Source: Chloroflexota bacterium | GTDB lineage: Bacteria > Chloroflexota > Dehalococcoidia > UBA2979 | Assembly: GCA_026713865.1 (NCBI GenBank) | Contig: JAPONQ010000063.1 | Span: forward strand, 1 to 38,733 | Direction of reading: 5' to 3' | Length of the DNA: 38,733 nt | Program-made: the position numbers and the translations under genes | Notes under the pieces: generated by a model | Database searches by the model: none | What the model saw: only the letters and a program-made list of their open reading frames with translations | What the model was told of the DNA's origin: nothing | In this document: positions 1-7,301 of the stretch, piece by piece | Numbering within the stretch: position 1 is the stretch's first letter | How the letters are laid out: each line of letters begins with the position of its first letter

Positions 1-48
1 CAGCTCCAGCCGCGTGACCGGTGTCAGACGCGCGTTACGATGTGCCAT
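1..48 (-). CDS. IS481-family transposase, N-terminal fragment
   Basis: Only 16 codons are visible, starting with ATG at 48 and reading MAHRNARLTPVTRLEL. This matches the usual opening of many IS481-type DDE transposases (an ARLTP block followed by a helix-turn-helix). A GAGAGG ribosome-binding sequence lies about 8 nt upstream, inside a long hairpin (49-107). The HTH body and the rve/DDE domain are beyond the left edge, so integrity cannot be judged. Confidence 0.72.
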   Translation of the reverse strand, partial: MAHRNARLTPVTRLEL

Positions 49-107
49 AGGGGGTTCCTCTCTACTGCTCGTGCTTTGACTTCACACGGCAGTAGACGGA
101 GCCCCCT
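49..107 (-). promoter_or_regulatory. Hairpin covering the transposase ribosome-binding site
   Basis: AGGGGG (49-54) pairs with CCCCCT (102-107), and TCTACTGC (61-68) pairs with GCAGTAGA (89-96). Partial pairing of 55-60 with 97-101 lies between them. The region that pairs includes the transposase Shine-Dalgarno sequence. In other IS elements such a fold blocks translation when transcription enters from outside; that role here is inference. Confidence 0.5.
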
Positions 108-234
108 ACCTGTAAACAACCTCTATGGGAGCGACAGCTAGACGCGCCGGCGGCGTGCGGGGCGGGCGCCGGATCGTGCATCATCGGCTGCCCCGGCCGA
201 CCGCGCGGCTTCGGGGCCCGGGAGGGGGCGCAGC

Positions 235-1431
235 ATGGAGCAGCCATTCCACGGTGCCCGCGTCGTGGAGGTCGGGGACGGCGTGGCGGTCGCGGCGGCC
301 TCCGGGCAGTTCTCCGACTTCGGGGCGCGCGTCGTGAAGGTGGAGCGGCCGGCGGGAGGCGAGGTGCGACGCCTCGCTCCCTTCGCCGGCGACCGGCCTC
401 ACGTCGACGGCGGGGGGATGCATCTCGCCCTCGACACCGGGAAGCGATCGCTCGCGCTCGACGTCCGGACACCGTCGGGGCGCGAGGTGCTCACGCGGCT
501 CGCCGGCGGCGCCGACCTGCTCCTGGTCGAGCTGCCGCCCGACGAGTGCGAGCGGGTCCTCGACGCGGCGCGGCGCGCGCGGCCGGCCCCCGGCACCGTC
601 GCCCTCACGCCGCACGGGCTGAGCGGGCCCTACCGCGATCGCCTCGAGGCCGACATGTCCATCTTCGCGTGGACCAACCGCATGGCGCGGCAGCGGCCGC
701 CCGAGGGACCGCCGCTGCGCTACGCGCCCCACACCGCCGCGATGCAGGTCGGCTTCACGGCGGCCGCGGCGGCCGCGGCGGCTCTCTGGGATCGCGAGCG
801 GGGCGGCGAGCGGCGGGACATCGAGATCGCGGCGGTCGAGGCGCACTCGGGCAACGTCGACACGAACTTCACCGCGTGGTCGCTCAACCAGGGGATCGCG
901 CCGCTCTCGGCGATCCGCTCCGTGCGCGTCTTCCCCGTCGGCACCTATCCCTGCCGCGACGGGTTCGTGCAGTTCACGGCCGCCGAGCCACCGTTCTTCC
1001 AGCGCTCCTGCGCGGCGATCGGACGCCCCGGGTGGCCGGAGGATCCGCGCTTCCGGGATCCGGCGATCCGCCCCGACTACCACGATGACTACATGGAGGT
1101 CTTCCTCCCCTGGCTCGCCGAGCGCACCAAGCAGGAGGTCTTCCACGAGATGCAGGGCCACGGCGTGCTCTGCACGCCCGTGCTCTCGGTCGAGGAGGCG
1201 GTGGCCGAGCCCGTCGCGGTGGCCCGGCGCTCCTTCGTCACCGTCGAGCAGCCCGGCGTCGGCGAGATGCTGCTCGCCGGCGCTCCGTTCCGGCTCGGGG
1301 GCATCGAGGGCGACGCCTTCCGCGCTCTCCCGGCCCCCCGGCTCGGGGAGCACAACGCGGAGATCCTCGACGAGCTCGGCTACAGCCGCGACGAGCAGAT
1401 CGCCCTCTTCCGGGCGGGAGTGACCGGGTGA
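235..1431 (+). CDS. CaiB/BaiF (class III) CoA-transferase-like subunit without the catalytic Asp
   Basis: The 398-residue product has the class III CoA-transferase fold: N-terminal VVEVGDGVAVA and FGARVVKVERP blocks, then KRSLALDVRTPSGREV, LTPHGLSGPYRD, and the C-terminal LGEHNAEILDELGYS. Family members use an Asp 14-15 residues before the AL of the ...AALxxR helix (Asp169 in formyl-CoA transferase). Here that stretch reads PHTAAMQVG and has Ala in either register. The ATG at 235 follows GGGAGGGGGCGCAGC. The stop overlaps the GTG of the next CoA-transferase gene by 4 bp (GTGA), so the two are probably translated together. A non-catalytic partner subunit is a reasonable inference. The CoA donor and acceptor are unknown. 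Confidence 0.85.
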   Translation: MEQPFHGARVVEVGDGVAVAAASGQFSDFGARVVKVERPAGGEVRRLAPFAGDRPHVDGGGMHLALDTGKRSLALDVRTPSGREVLTRLAGGADLLLVELPPDECERVLDAARRARPAPGTVALTPHGLSGPYRDRLEADMSIFAWTNRMARQRPPEGPPLRYAPHTAAMQVGFTAAAAAAAALWDRERGGERRDIEIAAVEAHSGNVDTNFTAWSLNQGIAPLSAIRSVRVFPVGTYPCRDGFVQFTAAEPPFFQRSCAAIGRPGWPEDPRFRDPAIRPDYHDDYMEVFLPWLAERTKQEVFHEMQGHGVLCTPVLSVEEAVAEPVAVARRSFVTVEQPGVGEMLLAGAPFRLGGIEGDAFRALPAPRLGEHNAEILDELGYSRDEQIALFRAGVTG

Positions 1432-2693
1432 CCACCCGGGCCCTGGCGGGGGTGCGCGCCGTCGAGCTCTCCGAGGTGTGGGCCGGCCCCTTCGGGGGCT
1501 GCCTGCTCGGCGACCTCGGGGCCGACGTGATCAAGGTCGAGTCCTACCCCCGCACGCCGCCGACGCGACCGGTGCAGGTCCCCGACTGGCGCGTCTCGCC
1601 CGGCGACGGGCCGCCGTACGAGCGCTCGTGGGCGCAGCACCAGGCGAACCGCAACAAGCGCAACGTGGCGCTCGACATCCGCTCGCCCCGCGGGGCGGAG
1701 GTGATGCGCCGCCTGCTCGGCACGGTCGACGTCGTCATCGACACCTTCTCGGCCGGCACCATGGAGCGGCTCGGCCTGGGCTGGGAGGCGCTCCACCGGC
1801 TCAACCCCCGGCTCACCGCGATCTCCCTCCCCGGCTGGGGGGTGGAGGGCCCCTACCGCGGCTACGTCAGCTTCGGCGTCGGCTTCGACTGCGTGAGCGG
1901 GCACAGCTTCGTGCGCGGCCACCCCTGGCGTCGGGAGGAGGACACCCCCGGCTCCACGCACTCCGACGCGACCGTCCCGCTCTCCATCGTCTTTGCGACC
2001 GTGGCTGCGCTGCGGCTGCGCGGGCGCACCGGCGAGGGGAGCTTCGTCGACCTCTCGCAGGTGGAGCAGCTCGCCTCCCAGCTCCCGTGGGTGTACGCGG
2101 AGTGGGCGCTGAACCGCCGCGAGCCGCCCCGCATCGGCGACGGCGACCCGCACGTCGTCCCCCACGGCTGCTACCAGACCGCCGGCGAGGACTCGTGGGT
2201 CGTGCTGATCGCCGAGGACGACCGGCAGTGGGCCGGGCTCGCCGACGCCGCCGGACACCCCGAGTGGGCCGAGGACGCTCACCCCTGGGCCTCCGTGCCG
2301 GGGCGGGTCCGCGAGCGCGAGGCGGTGGAGGGCGCGGTCGCCGCCTTCGCACGGCTCCATCCGCGCGACGAGATCGTCGAGTCGGTGCAGTCGCGGGGCG
2401 CGATCGCCGCCCCCGTCGCCGATCCGCAGGACCACCTGCTCTCGCCGCAGCTCGCGGCGCGCGAGTGGCTCGAGACCGTGGATCATCCCTTCACCGGGCC
2501 TCGCATGCAGCCCGGCTTCCTCTGGCGCGTCGAGCCCGACCCCCCCTCGTGGGATCGCCCCTGCGGCCTCGTCGGCGAGCACAACCGGGAGGTGCTCGCG
2601 GAGATCGGCTACGGCGCGGGCGAGATCGACCGGCTCACGGCGGAGGGGGTGATCGGGACCAGCTACGGCGACTTCCCGCCGCGCGAGGAGTAG
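1428..2693 (+). CDS. CaiB/BaiF (class III) CoA-transferase
   Basis: The 421-residue product is a full class III CoA-transferase: AVELSEVWAGPFGG near the N-terminus, GADVIKVES, NRNKRNVALDIRSPRGAEV, the SDATVPLS segment with the expected nucleophilic Asp 14 residues before ...AALRLRGRTGEG, and a C-terminal LVGEHNREVLAEIGYG. These enzymes move CoA between carboxylic acids through an aspartyl-CoA thioester. It starts with GTG at 1428, overlapping the stop of the preceding paralogue, and ends 24 bp before a convergent amidohydrolase. Together with its Asp-less neighbour it may form a heteromer, like known two-gene class III enzymes. The substrate cannot be read from sequence. Confidence 0.88.
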   Translation: MTTRALAGVRAVELSEVWAGPFGGCLLGDLGADVIKVESYPRTPPTRPVQVPDWRVSPGDGPPYERSWAQHQANRNKRNVALDIRSPRGAEVMRRLLGTVDVVIDTFSAGTMERLGLGWEALHRLNPRLTAISLPGWGVEGPYRGYVSFGVGFDCVSGHSFVRGHPWRREEDTPGSTHSDATVPLSIVFATVAALRLRGRTGEGSFVDLSQVEQLASQLPWVYAEWALNRREPPRIGDGDPHVVPHGCYQTAGEDSWVVLIAEDDRQWAGLADAAGHPEWAEDAHPWASVPGRVREREAVEGAVAAFARLHPRDEIVESVQSRGAIAAPVADPQDHLLSPQLAAREWLETVDHPFTGPRMQPGFLWRVEPDPPSWDRPCGLVGEHNREVLAEIGYGAGEIDRLTAEGVIGTSYGDFPPREE

Positions 2694-2717
2694 GGACCGC
2701 GCCCGGCCGGGACGGGC

Positions 2718-4091
2718 CTAGGGCCGGCCCGCCGCGCCGGGGCGCGGGACGTAGCGGCCGTGGGCCGGACCGGCCGGGAGGGCACCCTCCTCGTAGACGG
2801 TGACGCCCCGCACGAGCGTACGCACCGCGCGCCCCGTCAGCAGGCGTCCCTCGAAGGCCGACCACCCCGCCTTCGTGCGCACCTCCCCGCGGCGCACGAG
2901 GCGCTCGCGCCGGGGGTCGACGATCACGACGTCGGCGTCCGAGCCGGGCCGCAGCGCGCCCTTGCGCGGGTAGATCCCGTAGGCCCGGGCCGGGCCCTCG
3001 CACATCAGCGCGACCACGGTCGACATCTCGACCAGGCCCTGCGCGACGCCGGTGAGCATCGCCGAGAGCGTCGTCTCCACGCCCGGCAGCCCGAAGGGGC
3101 ACTCCCAGATGTCGCTCTCGCCGGCGCGCTTCTCCTCGATCGTGGTCGGAGCGTGATCGGCGGATATCAGATCGATCTCGCGCGCGGCCACCAGGCGCCA
3201 GAGCCCCGCCCGCGCCTGCTCCGAGCGCGCGGGGGGCGTGCACTTCGCCCACGGGCCGCGCGCCCGCACGTCGTCCTCGGTCAGCCAGAGGTAGTGCGGG
3301 CAGCTCTCGATGAGCAGGCGGGCGCCCCCGCCGCGCGCCGCGCGCAGGCGGTCGACGACCGCCGGGTGCGAGGCGTGCGCGATCACCGCGCGGGCACCCG
3401 AGAGGCGCAGGGCCTCGCCCATCGCACCGGCTGCGGCGAGCTCCGCCTCGAGCGTGCGCCAGGCGAGGAGCGCCTCTCCCCCCGTCGCGCCGGCCTCACG
3501 CAGCTCGCGCCCGGCGGCGGCCGTGATCTCCTCGTCCTCGCAGTGCGTCAGCACCAGGCCGTCGAAGGAGGCGACCTCGGCCAGGGCCCGCGCGAGCACG
3601 TCCCCGGTCACCGCGGGGGCGCCGTGGAGCGCGCAGGTGAAGAGCTTGAAGGCGTAGGCGCCGGCCTCCCAGAGCGCGCGCAGGCCCCCAACGTTGCCGG
3701 GATGCACCGCGCCGAGGAGCCCGACGTCGACATGGAGACGCCCGGAGAGGTAGCGGGACTTCCGCTCCAGCGCGCCGGCGTCGAGGACCGGGTCGGAGTG
3801 GTGGTGCTCGAGCAGGAAGGTCGTCCCGTTGCTGGCGGCGGCGGCGGTCCCGCTCGGGAAGTCCTCGCGGTCGGAGCGGCCGGGGTCCGGGATGTGCACG
3901 TGGCCGTCGACGACGCCGGGCATCACCCACAGCCCGCGCGCGTCGATGCTCGTCGCCGCCGGCCGGGAGGGGCCTCCCACGTCGAGCACGCGGCCGGCGG
4001 CGAGGTAGACGTCGGCCCGGCGCGAGCCGGCCGGCGACCACACCGTGCCGCCCCGGATCGCGAGCTCGGCCGCCGCGTCCTCAGCCGCCAT
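2718..4091 (-). CDS. Dihydroorotase/hydantoinase/allantoinase-type cyclic amidohydrolase
   Basis: The 457-residue product has the complete metal centre of cyclic amidohydrolases: HxH in VDGHVHIPDPG, the carboxylated Lys in YAFKLFT, single His residues in LTHCEDEE and IAHASHP, and the Asp of SADHAPTT. The N-terminal beta-sandwich begins ELAIRGGTVWSP. Enzymes of this type hydrolyse cyclic amide bonds of hydantoins, dihydropyrimidines, dihydroorotate or allantoin in the cytoplasm. I chose the ATG at 4091 because GGGAGGCGGGG lies directly before it. The longer in-frame extension would overlap the divergent gene and is Arg/Pro-rich. There is no pyrimidine operon nearby, so a catabolic or hydantoinase-like role is more likely than pyrB/pyrC biosynthesis. 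Confidence 0.85.
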   Translation of the reverse strand: MAAEDAAAELAIRGGTVWSPAGSRRADVYLAAGRVLDVGGPSRPAATSIDARGLWVMPGVVDGHVHIPDPGRSDREDFPSGTAAAASNGTTFLLEHHHSDPVLDAGALERKSRYLSGRLHVDVGLLGAVHPGNVGGLRALWEAGAYAFKLFTCALHGAPAVTGDVLARALAEVASFDGLVLTHCEDEEITAAAGRELREAGATGGEALLAWRTLEAELAAAGAMGEALRLSGARAVIAHASHPAVVDRLRAARGGGARLLIESCPHYLWLTEDDVRARGPWAKCTPPARSEQARAGLWRLVAAREIDLISADHAPTTIEEKRAGESDIWECPFGLPGVETTLSAMLTGVAQGLVEMSTVVALMCEGPARAYGIYPRKGALRPGSDADVVIVDPRRERLVRRGEVRTKAGWSAFEGRLLTGRAVRTLVRGVTVYEEGALPAGPAHGRYVPRPGAAGRP

Positions 4092-4117
4092 CCCCGCCTC
4101 CCGCTCCCGCCGACCGC

Positions 4118-4123
4118 AGCGTA
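4118..4123 (-). promoter_or_regulatory. Putative -10 box (TACGCT) for the amidohydrolase
   Basis: Minus-strand TACGCT ends 26 nt before the ATG at 4091, leaving room for the ribosome-binding site. The same hexamer precedes the DUF3090 gene. No clear -35 is seen. Confidence 0.45.
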
Positions 4124-4164
4124 CGGGCGCCGCCCCCGCCGGGCGAGCGGCCGGCGCGGTGGGG

Positions 4165-4170
4165 TACCCT
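4165..4170 (+). promoter_or_regulatory. Putative -10 box (TACCCT) for the SDR pair
   Basis: TACCCT lies 42 nt before the GTG at 4213, in the divergent gap shared with the amidohydrolase promoter. It fits the TANNNT style seen before many genes here. Confidence 0.4.
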
Positions 4171-4212
4171 CGGCGACGCGCCGCGGGAGCGGCGCCGGAG
4201 GGGCGGGGACTC

Positions 4213-5022
4213 GTGGATCTCGGCATCGCGGGACGGGTCGCGATCGTCAGCGGCGGGAGCCGGGGCATCGGCTACGCCGCGGCCGAGGTGCTCGCCGAGG
4301 AGGGGTGCCACGTCGCCGTGTGCGCGCTCGATCCGGGCCGGCTCGCCGCCGCCCGCTCGCGGCTCGCCGCACGGGCCGCCCCGGGGGCCGGCGTCCACGC
4401 GGGGCGCTGCGACCTGCGCGACGCGGCCGCGATCGAGGGCTTCGTCGCGGAGGTGGTCGATCGCTTCGGCGGCGTCGACATCCTCGTCAACAACGCCAGC
4501 CCGACCGACTCGCCGTCGATGTGGGGACCCGTCCTCGACGAGGTGGACGACGAGGAATGGCTGGAGACGTGGCGGGCGAAGTTCATCGGCTACGTGCGCT
4601 TCTCGCGGGCGGTGCTCCCGCACATGCGCCGGAGCGGGTGGGGCCGGATCGTCCACGTCTCGGGGATGGGCGGCCGCGGTCCCAACCGCCGCTATCTCGC
4701 CGGCGGGCCCGTCCACGCCGCCCTGCTCGCGCTCGCCAAGGGGATGGCCGACGAGTACGGCCCCGACGGCGTGCTCGTCACCGCGCTCTCGCCCGGCCCC
4801 ATCGATACGGGGCACCACGGCGTGATCCTCGAGGCGCAGGCCCGGGAGGCCGGGATCAGCTCCTCGGAGGCCCGCGATCGCTTCGTCGCGGCCGTCCCGC
4901 TGCGCCGCTACGGGACGCCGCGCGAGGCCGGCGAGGCGATCGCGTATCTGTGCTCGGAGCGCGCGGGTTTCGTGACGGGGGTGGAGCTGCTGGTGGACGG
5001 CGGGCGCTCCCGGAGCTTCTAG
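4213..5022 (+). CDS. SDR-family protein lacking the YxxxK catalytic pair
   Basis: The 269-residue product has a Rossmann-type nucleotide-binding start (AIVSGGSRGIGYAA), VDILVNNAS and a C-terminal GVELLVDGGRS, all standard for classical SDRs. The catalytic segment reads RYLAGGPVHAALLALAKG. Aligned to the usual YxxSKaAl..ltk, the Tyr is replaced by Gly and the Lys by His. A redox function is therefore doubtful, although NAD(P) binding looks intact. The GTG at 4213 follows GGAGGGGCGGGGACTC. The next gene is a second SDR with the same loss, 18 bp downstream, so the two are probably co-transcribed and may form mixed oligomers (inference). Confidence 0.8.
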   Translation: MDLGIAGRVAIVSGGSRGIGYAAAEVLAEEGCHVAVCALDPGRLAAARSRLAARAAPGAGVHAGRCDLRDAAAIEGFVAEVVDRFGGVDILVNNASPTDSPSMWGPVLDEVDDEEWLETWRAKFIGYVRFSRAVLPHMRRSGWGRIVHVSGMGGRGPNRRYLAGGPVHAALLALAKGMADEYGPDGVLVTALSPGPIDTGHHGVILEAQAREAGISSSEARDRFVAAVPLRRYGTPREAGEAIAYLCSERAGFVTGVELLVDGGRSRSF

Positions 5023-5040
5023 CGCCGGCGGGGGGGACGG

Positions 5041-5763
5041 ATGCTCGACCTGGGGCTCGCGGCGAAGCGTGCGCTCGTCAACGGCGGCGGGCAGGGGCTC
5101 GGCCTCGTGGCCGCCCGCGCCCTCGCCTCGCAGGGAGTCGCGGTGGCGCTCGTGGGCCCCGACGAGCGCGCGCTCGACCGCGTCGCGCCGGAGATCGGAG
5201 CACTCGCCGTCCCCGCCGGGGCCGGTCGCCGCGGCCCGATCGACGGCGCGGTGCGGGAGGGCGAGCGCGCCCTGGGCGGCATCGACATCCTGATCAACGC
5301 CGCGCCGGTCGTGACCGCGCCGGCCCCGCTGCACGAGATCGACGATGTCGACTGGGAGCGGGCCGGGGCCGAGCACGTGCTCGGCTACCTGCGCTTCATG
5401 CGGGCGGCGACGCCGGGGATGCGCGCGCGACGGCACGGCCGCGTGCTGAACGTGACCGGCGTCATCGGGCGCAACCCGGACCCGCGGCGCCTCCCGGAGA
5501 GCACGGCGGCGATCGCGGTCCTGAACCTGACCAAGGCGGTCGCCGACGAGCTGGCCCCCGACGGCGTGACCGTGAACGCCCTCTCGCCCGGGGAGTTCAC
5601 GGGGCCGGACGGCGAGGGGGCAGCCGATGAAGCCATCCCCGCCGGGCGCCCGGGGACGCCCGGGGAGTTCTCGGATCTCGTGCTCTTCCTCTGCTCGGAG
5701 CGGGCCGCCTACGTGACGGGCGCCAGCATCACCGTCGACGGCGGCCGGAGCCGCGGCATCTGA
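5041..5763 (+). CDS. Second SDR-family protein lacking YxxxK
   Basis: The 240-residue product has the SDR cofactor motif NGGGQGLG, a GGIDILINAAP motif (the usual NNAG becomes NAAP), VTVNALSPGEF, and the terminal SITVDGGRSRGI. In the catalytic helix, PESTAAIAVLNLTKAVADE aligns with Y..SKAAVxNLTKALAxE and has Glu for Tyr and Ala for Lys. The active-site Ser region reads NVTGVIG. The ATG at 5041 is preceded by a GGCGGGGGGGACGG purine run. The C-terminus, TVDGGRSR, closely resembles that of the upstream SDR, which points to an old duplication. The gene ends 24 bp from a convergent small gene. Function is unknown. Confidence 0.8.
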   Translation: MLDLGLAAKRALVNGGGQGLGLVAARALASQGVAVALVGPDERALDRVAPEIGALAVPAGAGRRGPIDGAVREGERALGGIDILINAAPVVTAPAPLHEIDDVDWERAGAEHVLGYLRFMRAATPGMRARRHGRVLNVTGVIGRNPDPRRLPESTAAIAVLNLTKAVADELAPDGVTVNALSPGEFTGPDGEGAADEAIPAGRPGTPGEFSDLVLFLCSERAAYVTGASITVDGGRSRGI

Positions 5764-5787
5764 GGAGGCGCCGCGGCGACGCGCGCG

Positions 5788-6006
5788 TCAGTGCGAACGC
5801 CGGCGCAGGCGTGCGGCGAGACGGCCGAGCGGGAGGGAGAAGCGCCGGCTGCGGCCGGGCTCCCCGCCGCCGGTAGAGCTCCCGTCCGGGCGCTCGATGG
5901 GCTGGTGGCCCGCGGACTCGCCCGCCCGCAGCGCGACCGACGCCAGCAGCATGATCGCGCCGAGCAGCGCGAGCGAGAGGATCCAGGCGAGAGCGTCGTC
6001 GTACAT
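5788..6006 (-). CDS. Small single-pass membrane protein, unknown
   Basis: The predicted product has 72 residues. A hydrophobic helix at about residues 6-28 (LAWILSLALLGAIMLLASVAL) is followed by a polar linker and a strongly basic C-terminus (RRFSLPLGRLAARLRRRSH). The charge pattern suggests a cytoplasmic tail. GGGGAG lies just before the ATG, and a TAGGAT box stands 46 nt upstream. I recognise no family. It could be an unconserved ORF, but the promoter, ribosome-binding site and helix support a real gene. Confidence 0.5.
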   Translation of the reverse strand: MYDDALAWILSLALLGAIMLLASVALRAGESAGHQPIERPDGSSTGGGEPGRSRRFSLPLGRLAARLRRRSH

Positions 6007-6051
6007 GTCTCCCCGTCCGCCTCCGGTCGCCCCCCGGGCGAACCGAGCCGA

Positions 6052-6057
6052 ATCCTA
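6052..6057 (-). promoter_or_regulatory. Putative -10 box (TAGGAT) for the small membrane protein
   Basis: Minus-strand TAGGAT lies 46 nt before the ATG at 6006, in a 126-bp divergent gap. Confidence 0.4.
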
Positions 6058-6114
6058 CCGCCGCGTCGCCGTAGGAGCCCACCGCACGTCTCGGGAGGCC
6101 GGCCGGCGGCGGGC

Positions 6115-6126
6115 GCCTGCTACCGT
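6115..6126 (+). promoter_or_regulatory. Extended -10 promoter (GCCTGCTACCGT), predicted leaderless
   Basis: TGC-TACCGT ends 6 nt before the ATG at 6133, so transcription should begin at or next to the start codon. There is no Shine-Dalgarno sequence. The CCTGCTA block recurs at three other genes. Confidence 0.55.
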
Positions 6127-6132
6127 GGCGAC

Positions 6133-6300
6133 ATGCCCTTCGGCAGGCGAGCGGAGCTGGCGGCGGCGAGAGGCGAGCGGTGCGCCCACTGCCCGACGCG
6201 CACCGACCGCGCCTGTCTCGCCTGCGCCCAGCTCGTCTGTCCCGATTGCGAGGAGCGGCACGACCGGGAGTCGCGCCACCGCGCCTACGGGGAGATCTGA
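6133..6300 (+). CDS. 55-residue putative zinc-binding protein
   Basis: The short protein has three CxxC pairs: CAHC (17-20), CLAC (29-32) and CPDC (37-40), followed by a His-rich HDRESRHR. The spacing suggests one or two zinc sites in a treble-clef or B-box-like fold. The ATG at 6133 is chosen because an extended -10 box ends 6 nt before it and no ribosome-binding site is present. It faces the VOC gene convergently, with 16 bp between stops. A role in nucleic-acid or protein binding is possible but not shown. Confidence 0.6.
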   Translation: MPFGRRAELAAARGERCAHCPTRTDRACLACAQLVCPDCEERHDRESRHRAYGEI

Positions 6301-6316
6301 GCCCGCGGCCCCGGCC

Positions 6317-6706
6317 TCAGCCGGGGAGCTGCATCAGCTGCAGCGCGTTCCCGTCCGGGTCGGCGAAGGTCGCGATGATCCCGCCCCAGGCCTCGCGCTC
6401 CGGCGGGCGCGAGAAGCGCACGCCGGCCGCGAGCAGGCGGGTGTGGACTGCGGCGATGTCCGCGACCCGCAGGTTCAGCATCGTGCGCAGCGGCTCGCGG
6501 CTCGGTCCCTCCACGGCATCGTGCTCTGCGATGGTGAGGCGGAGCTCCCCCCACTCGAAACTGACGAAGCCCGCTCGCACGGAGCGCGGTGTCAGCTCCA
6601 GGACGTCCCGGTAGAAGCGCAGCATCGGCAGGAAGTCGCCGGTCCAGAGCATCACCCCGGCGACACCCGAGATGTCACCGCGCTCGCGCGGGCGCGGATC
6701 GGTCAT
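6317..6706 (-). CDS. VOC-fold (glyoxalase/bleomycin-resistance/dioxygenase superfamily) protein
   Basis: The 129-residue product has one VOC domain with paired beta-alpha-beta-beta-beta modules. VAGVMLWTGDFLPMLRFYRDVLEL opens the first, and MLNLRVADIAAVHTRLLAAGVRF with ATFADPDGNALQLMQL closes the second. Family members bind metals and act as glyoxalases, dioxygenases, epimerases or drug-binding proteins, and the single-domain form works as a dimer. The ATG at 6706 has no strong ribosome-binding site. It is 17 bp downstream of a PPOX-fold gene on the same strand, so translation probably follows from that gene. The substrate is unknown. Confidence 0.8.
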   Translation of the reverse strand: MTDPRPRERGDISGVAGVMLWTGDFLPMLRFYRDVLELTPRSVRAGFVSFEWGELRLTIAEHDAVEGPSREPLRTMLNLRVADIAAVHTRLLAAGVRFSRPPEREAWGGIIATFADPDGNALQLMQLPG

Positions 6707-6723
6707 CGCCGCGGCGCCCCGGG

Positions 6724-7251
6724 CTAGTCGAAGCGCGTGAGGATCACCGGTCGCGCGTGCTCCGCGAAGCCCTCCGCGCGGAGGTAGGTCGGCGTGGTGC
6801 GGAAGAGCAGCCGCGTGTAGCTCTCGTCGTGCGGGTGCGCATCGCCCTGGCCGGTCGCCGCCTCGCGGCGACGGAAGAAGTCGGCGACCTCCTCCTGGTC
6901 CTCGATCAGCTCGGCGGTGCCGGCCACCCAGACGTTCTTGGTGTAGCCGAGCGACATGTACGGGGGGCCCTCGGCGTCGATGAAGAGATAGCCCACGGTG
7001 GGGTTGTTGCGGACGTGCTGCACCTTGACCTGGTGATGCTGGCTGATGGTCCCGATCGTCCAGCCCTCGACGAAGGTGGAGACGGGGCGCATCACCGGCG
7101 TCCCGTTCCGGCGCAGCGTCATCAGGAAGGAGAGCGTTCCCGCGTGGTACTGCGAGATGAAGGAACGGATCTCCTCGCGGAGCGACTCTCCGTGCTCCGC
7201 CTCGACCGCCTTCTCGCCGTCCCACACGCGGCGCGGCAACTGCGATGTCAT
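6724..7251 (-). CDS. PPOX-fold flavin/F420-type protein, copy 1 of 3
   Basis: The 175-residue product is a split-barrel protein of the pyridoxamine 5'-phosphate oxidase superfamily: LREEIRSFI at the N-terminus, TLRRNGTPVMRPVSTFVEGWTIG, VRNNPTVGYLFID, then NVWVAGTAELIEDQEEV and a C-terminal FRTTPTYLRAEGF. The RRxGxPxxRPV strand and the VRxxPxVxYLF strand are where FMN- or F420-binding members hold the cofactor. GAGGAG precedes the ATG at 7251. It is the last of three tandem paralogues and is followed by the VOC gene. Whether it uses FMN, F420 or heme cannot be decided by eye. Confidence 0.8.
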   Translation of the reverse strand: MTSQLPRRVWDGEKAVEAEHGESLREEIRSFISQYHAGTLSFLMTLRRNGTPVMRPVSTFVEGWTIGTISQHHQVKVQHVRNNPTVGYLFIDAEGPPYMSLGYTKNVWVAGTAELIEDQEEVADFFRRREAATGQGDAHPHDESYTRLLFRTTPTYLRAEGFAEHARPVILTRFD

Positions 7252-7301
7252 GCTCGGCTCCTCACCTTCGCTCCGCCCCGGGGCACGCTGCGTCCGGGGC
7301 C

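Larger units (their letters stand above)
1..136 (-). mobile_element. IS481-family insertion sequence, one end only
   Basis: The element is read on the minus strand and runs off the left edge. Its outer end appears to be at 136, where the minus strand begins TGTCGCTCCCATAGAGG, a TGT-type terminus as expected for IS481 elements. The next six bases (137-142, GCTAGA) match NCTAGN, the known target of the founding member IS481. The first 16 codons of a transposase lie at 1-48. The other end and the second target copy are outside the window, so the boundary is inferred from one side only. Confidence 0.7.

Noticed and set aside
2760-5630. 956-codon plus-strand open frame
   Set aside because: It is low-complexity Arg/Ala/Gly sequence opposite or out of frame with the amidohydrolase and SDR genes, all of which have clear domains. 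It is a shadow.
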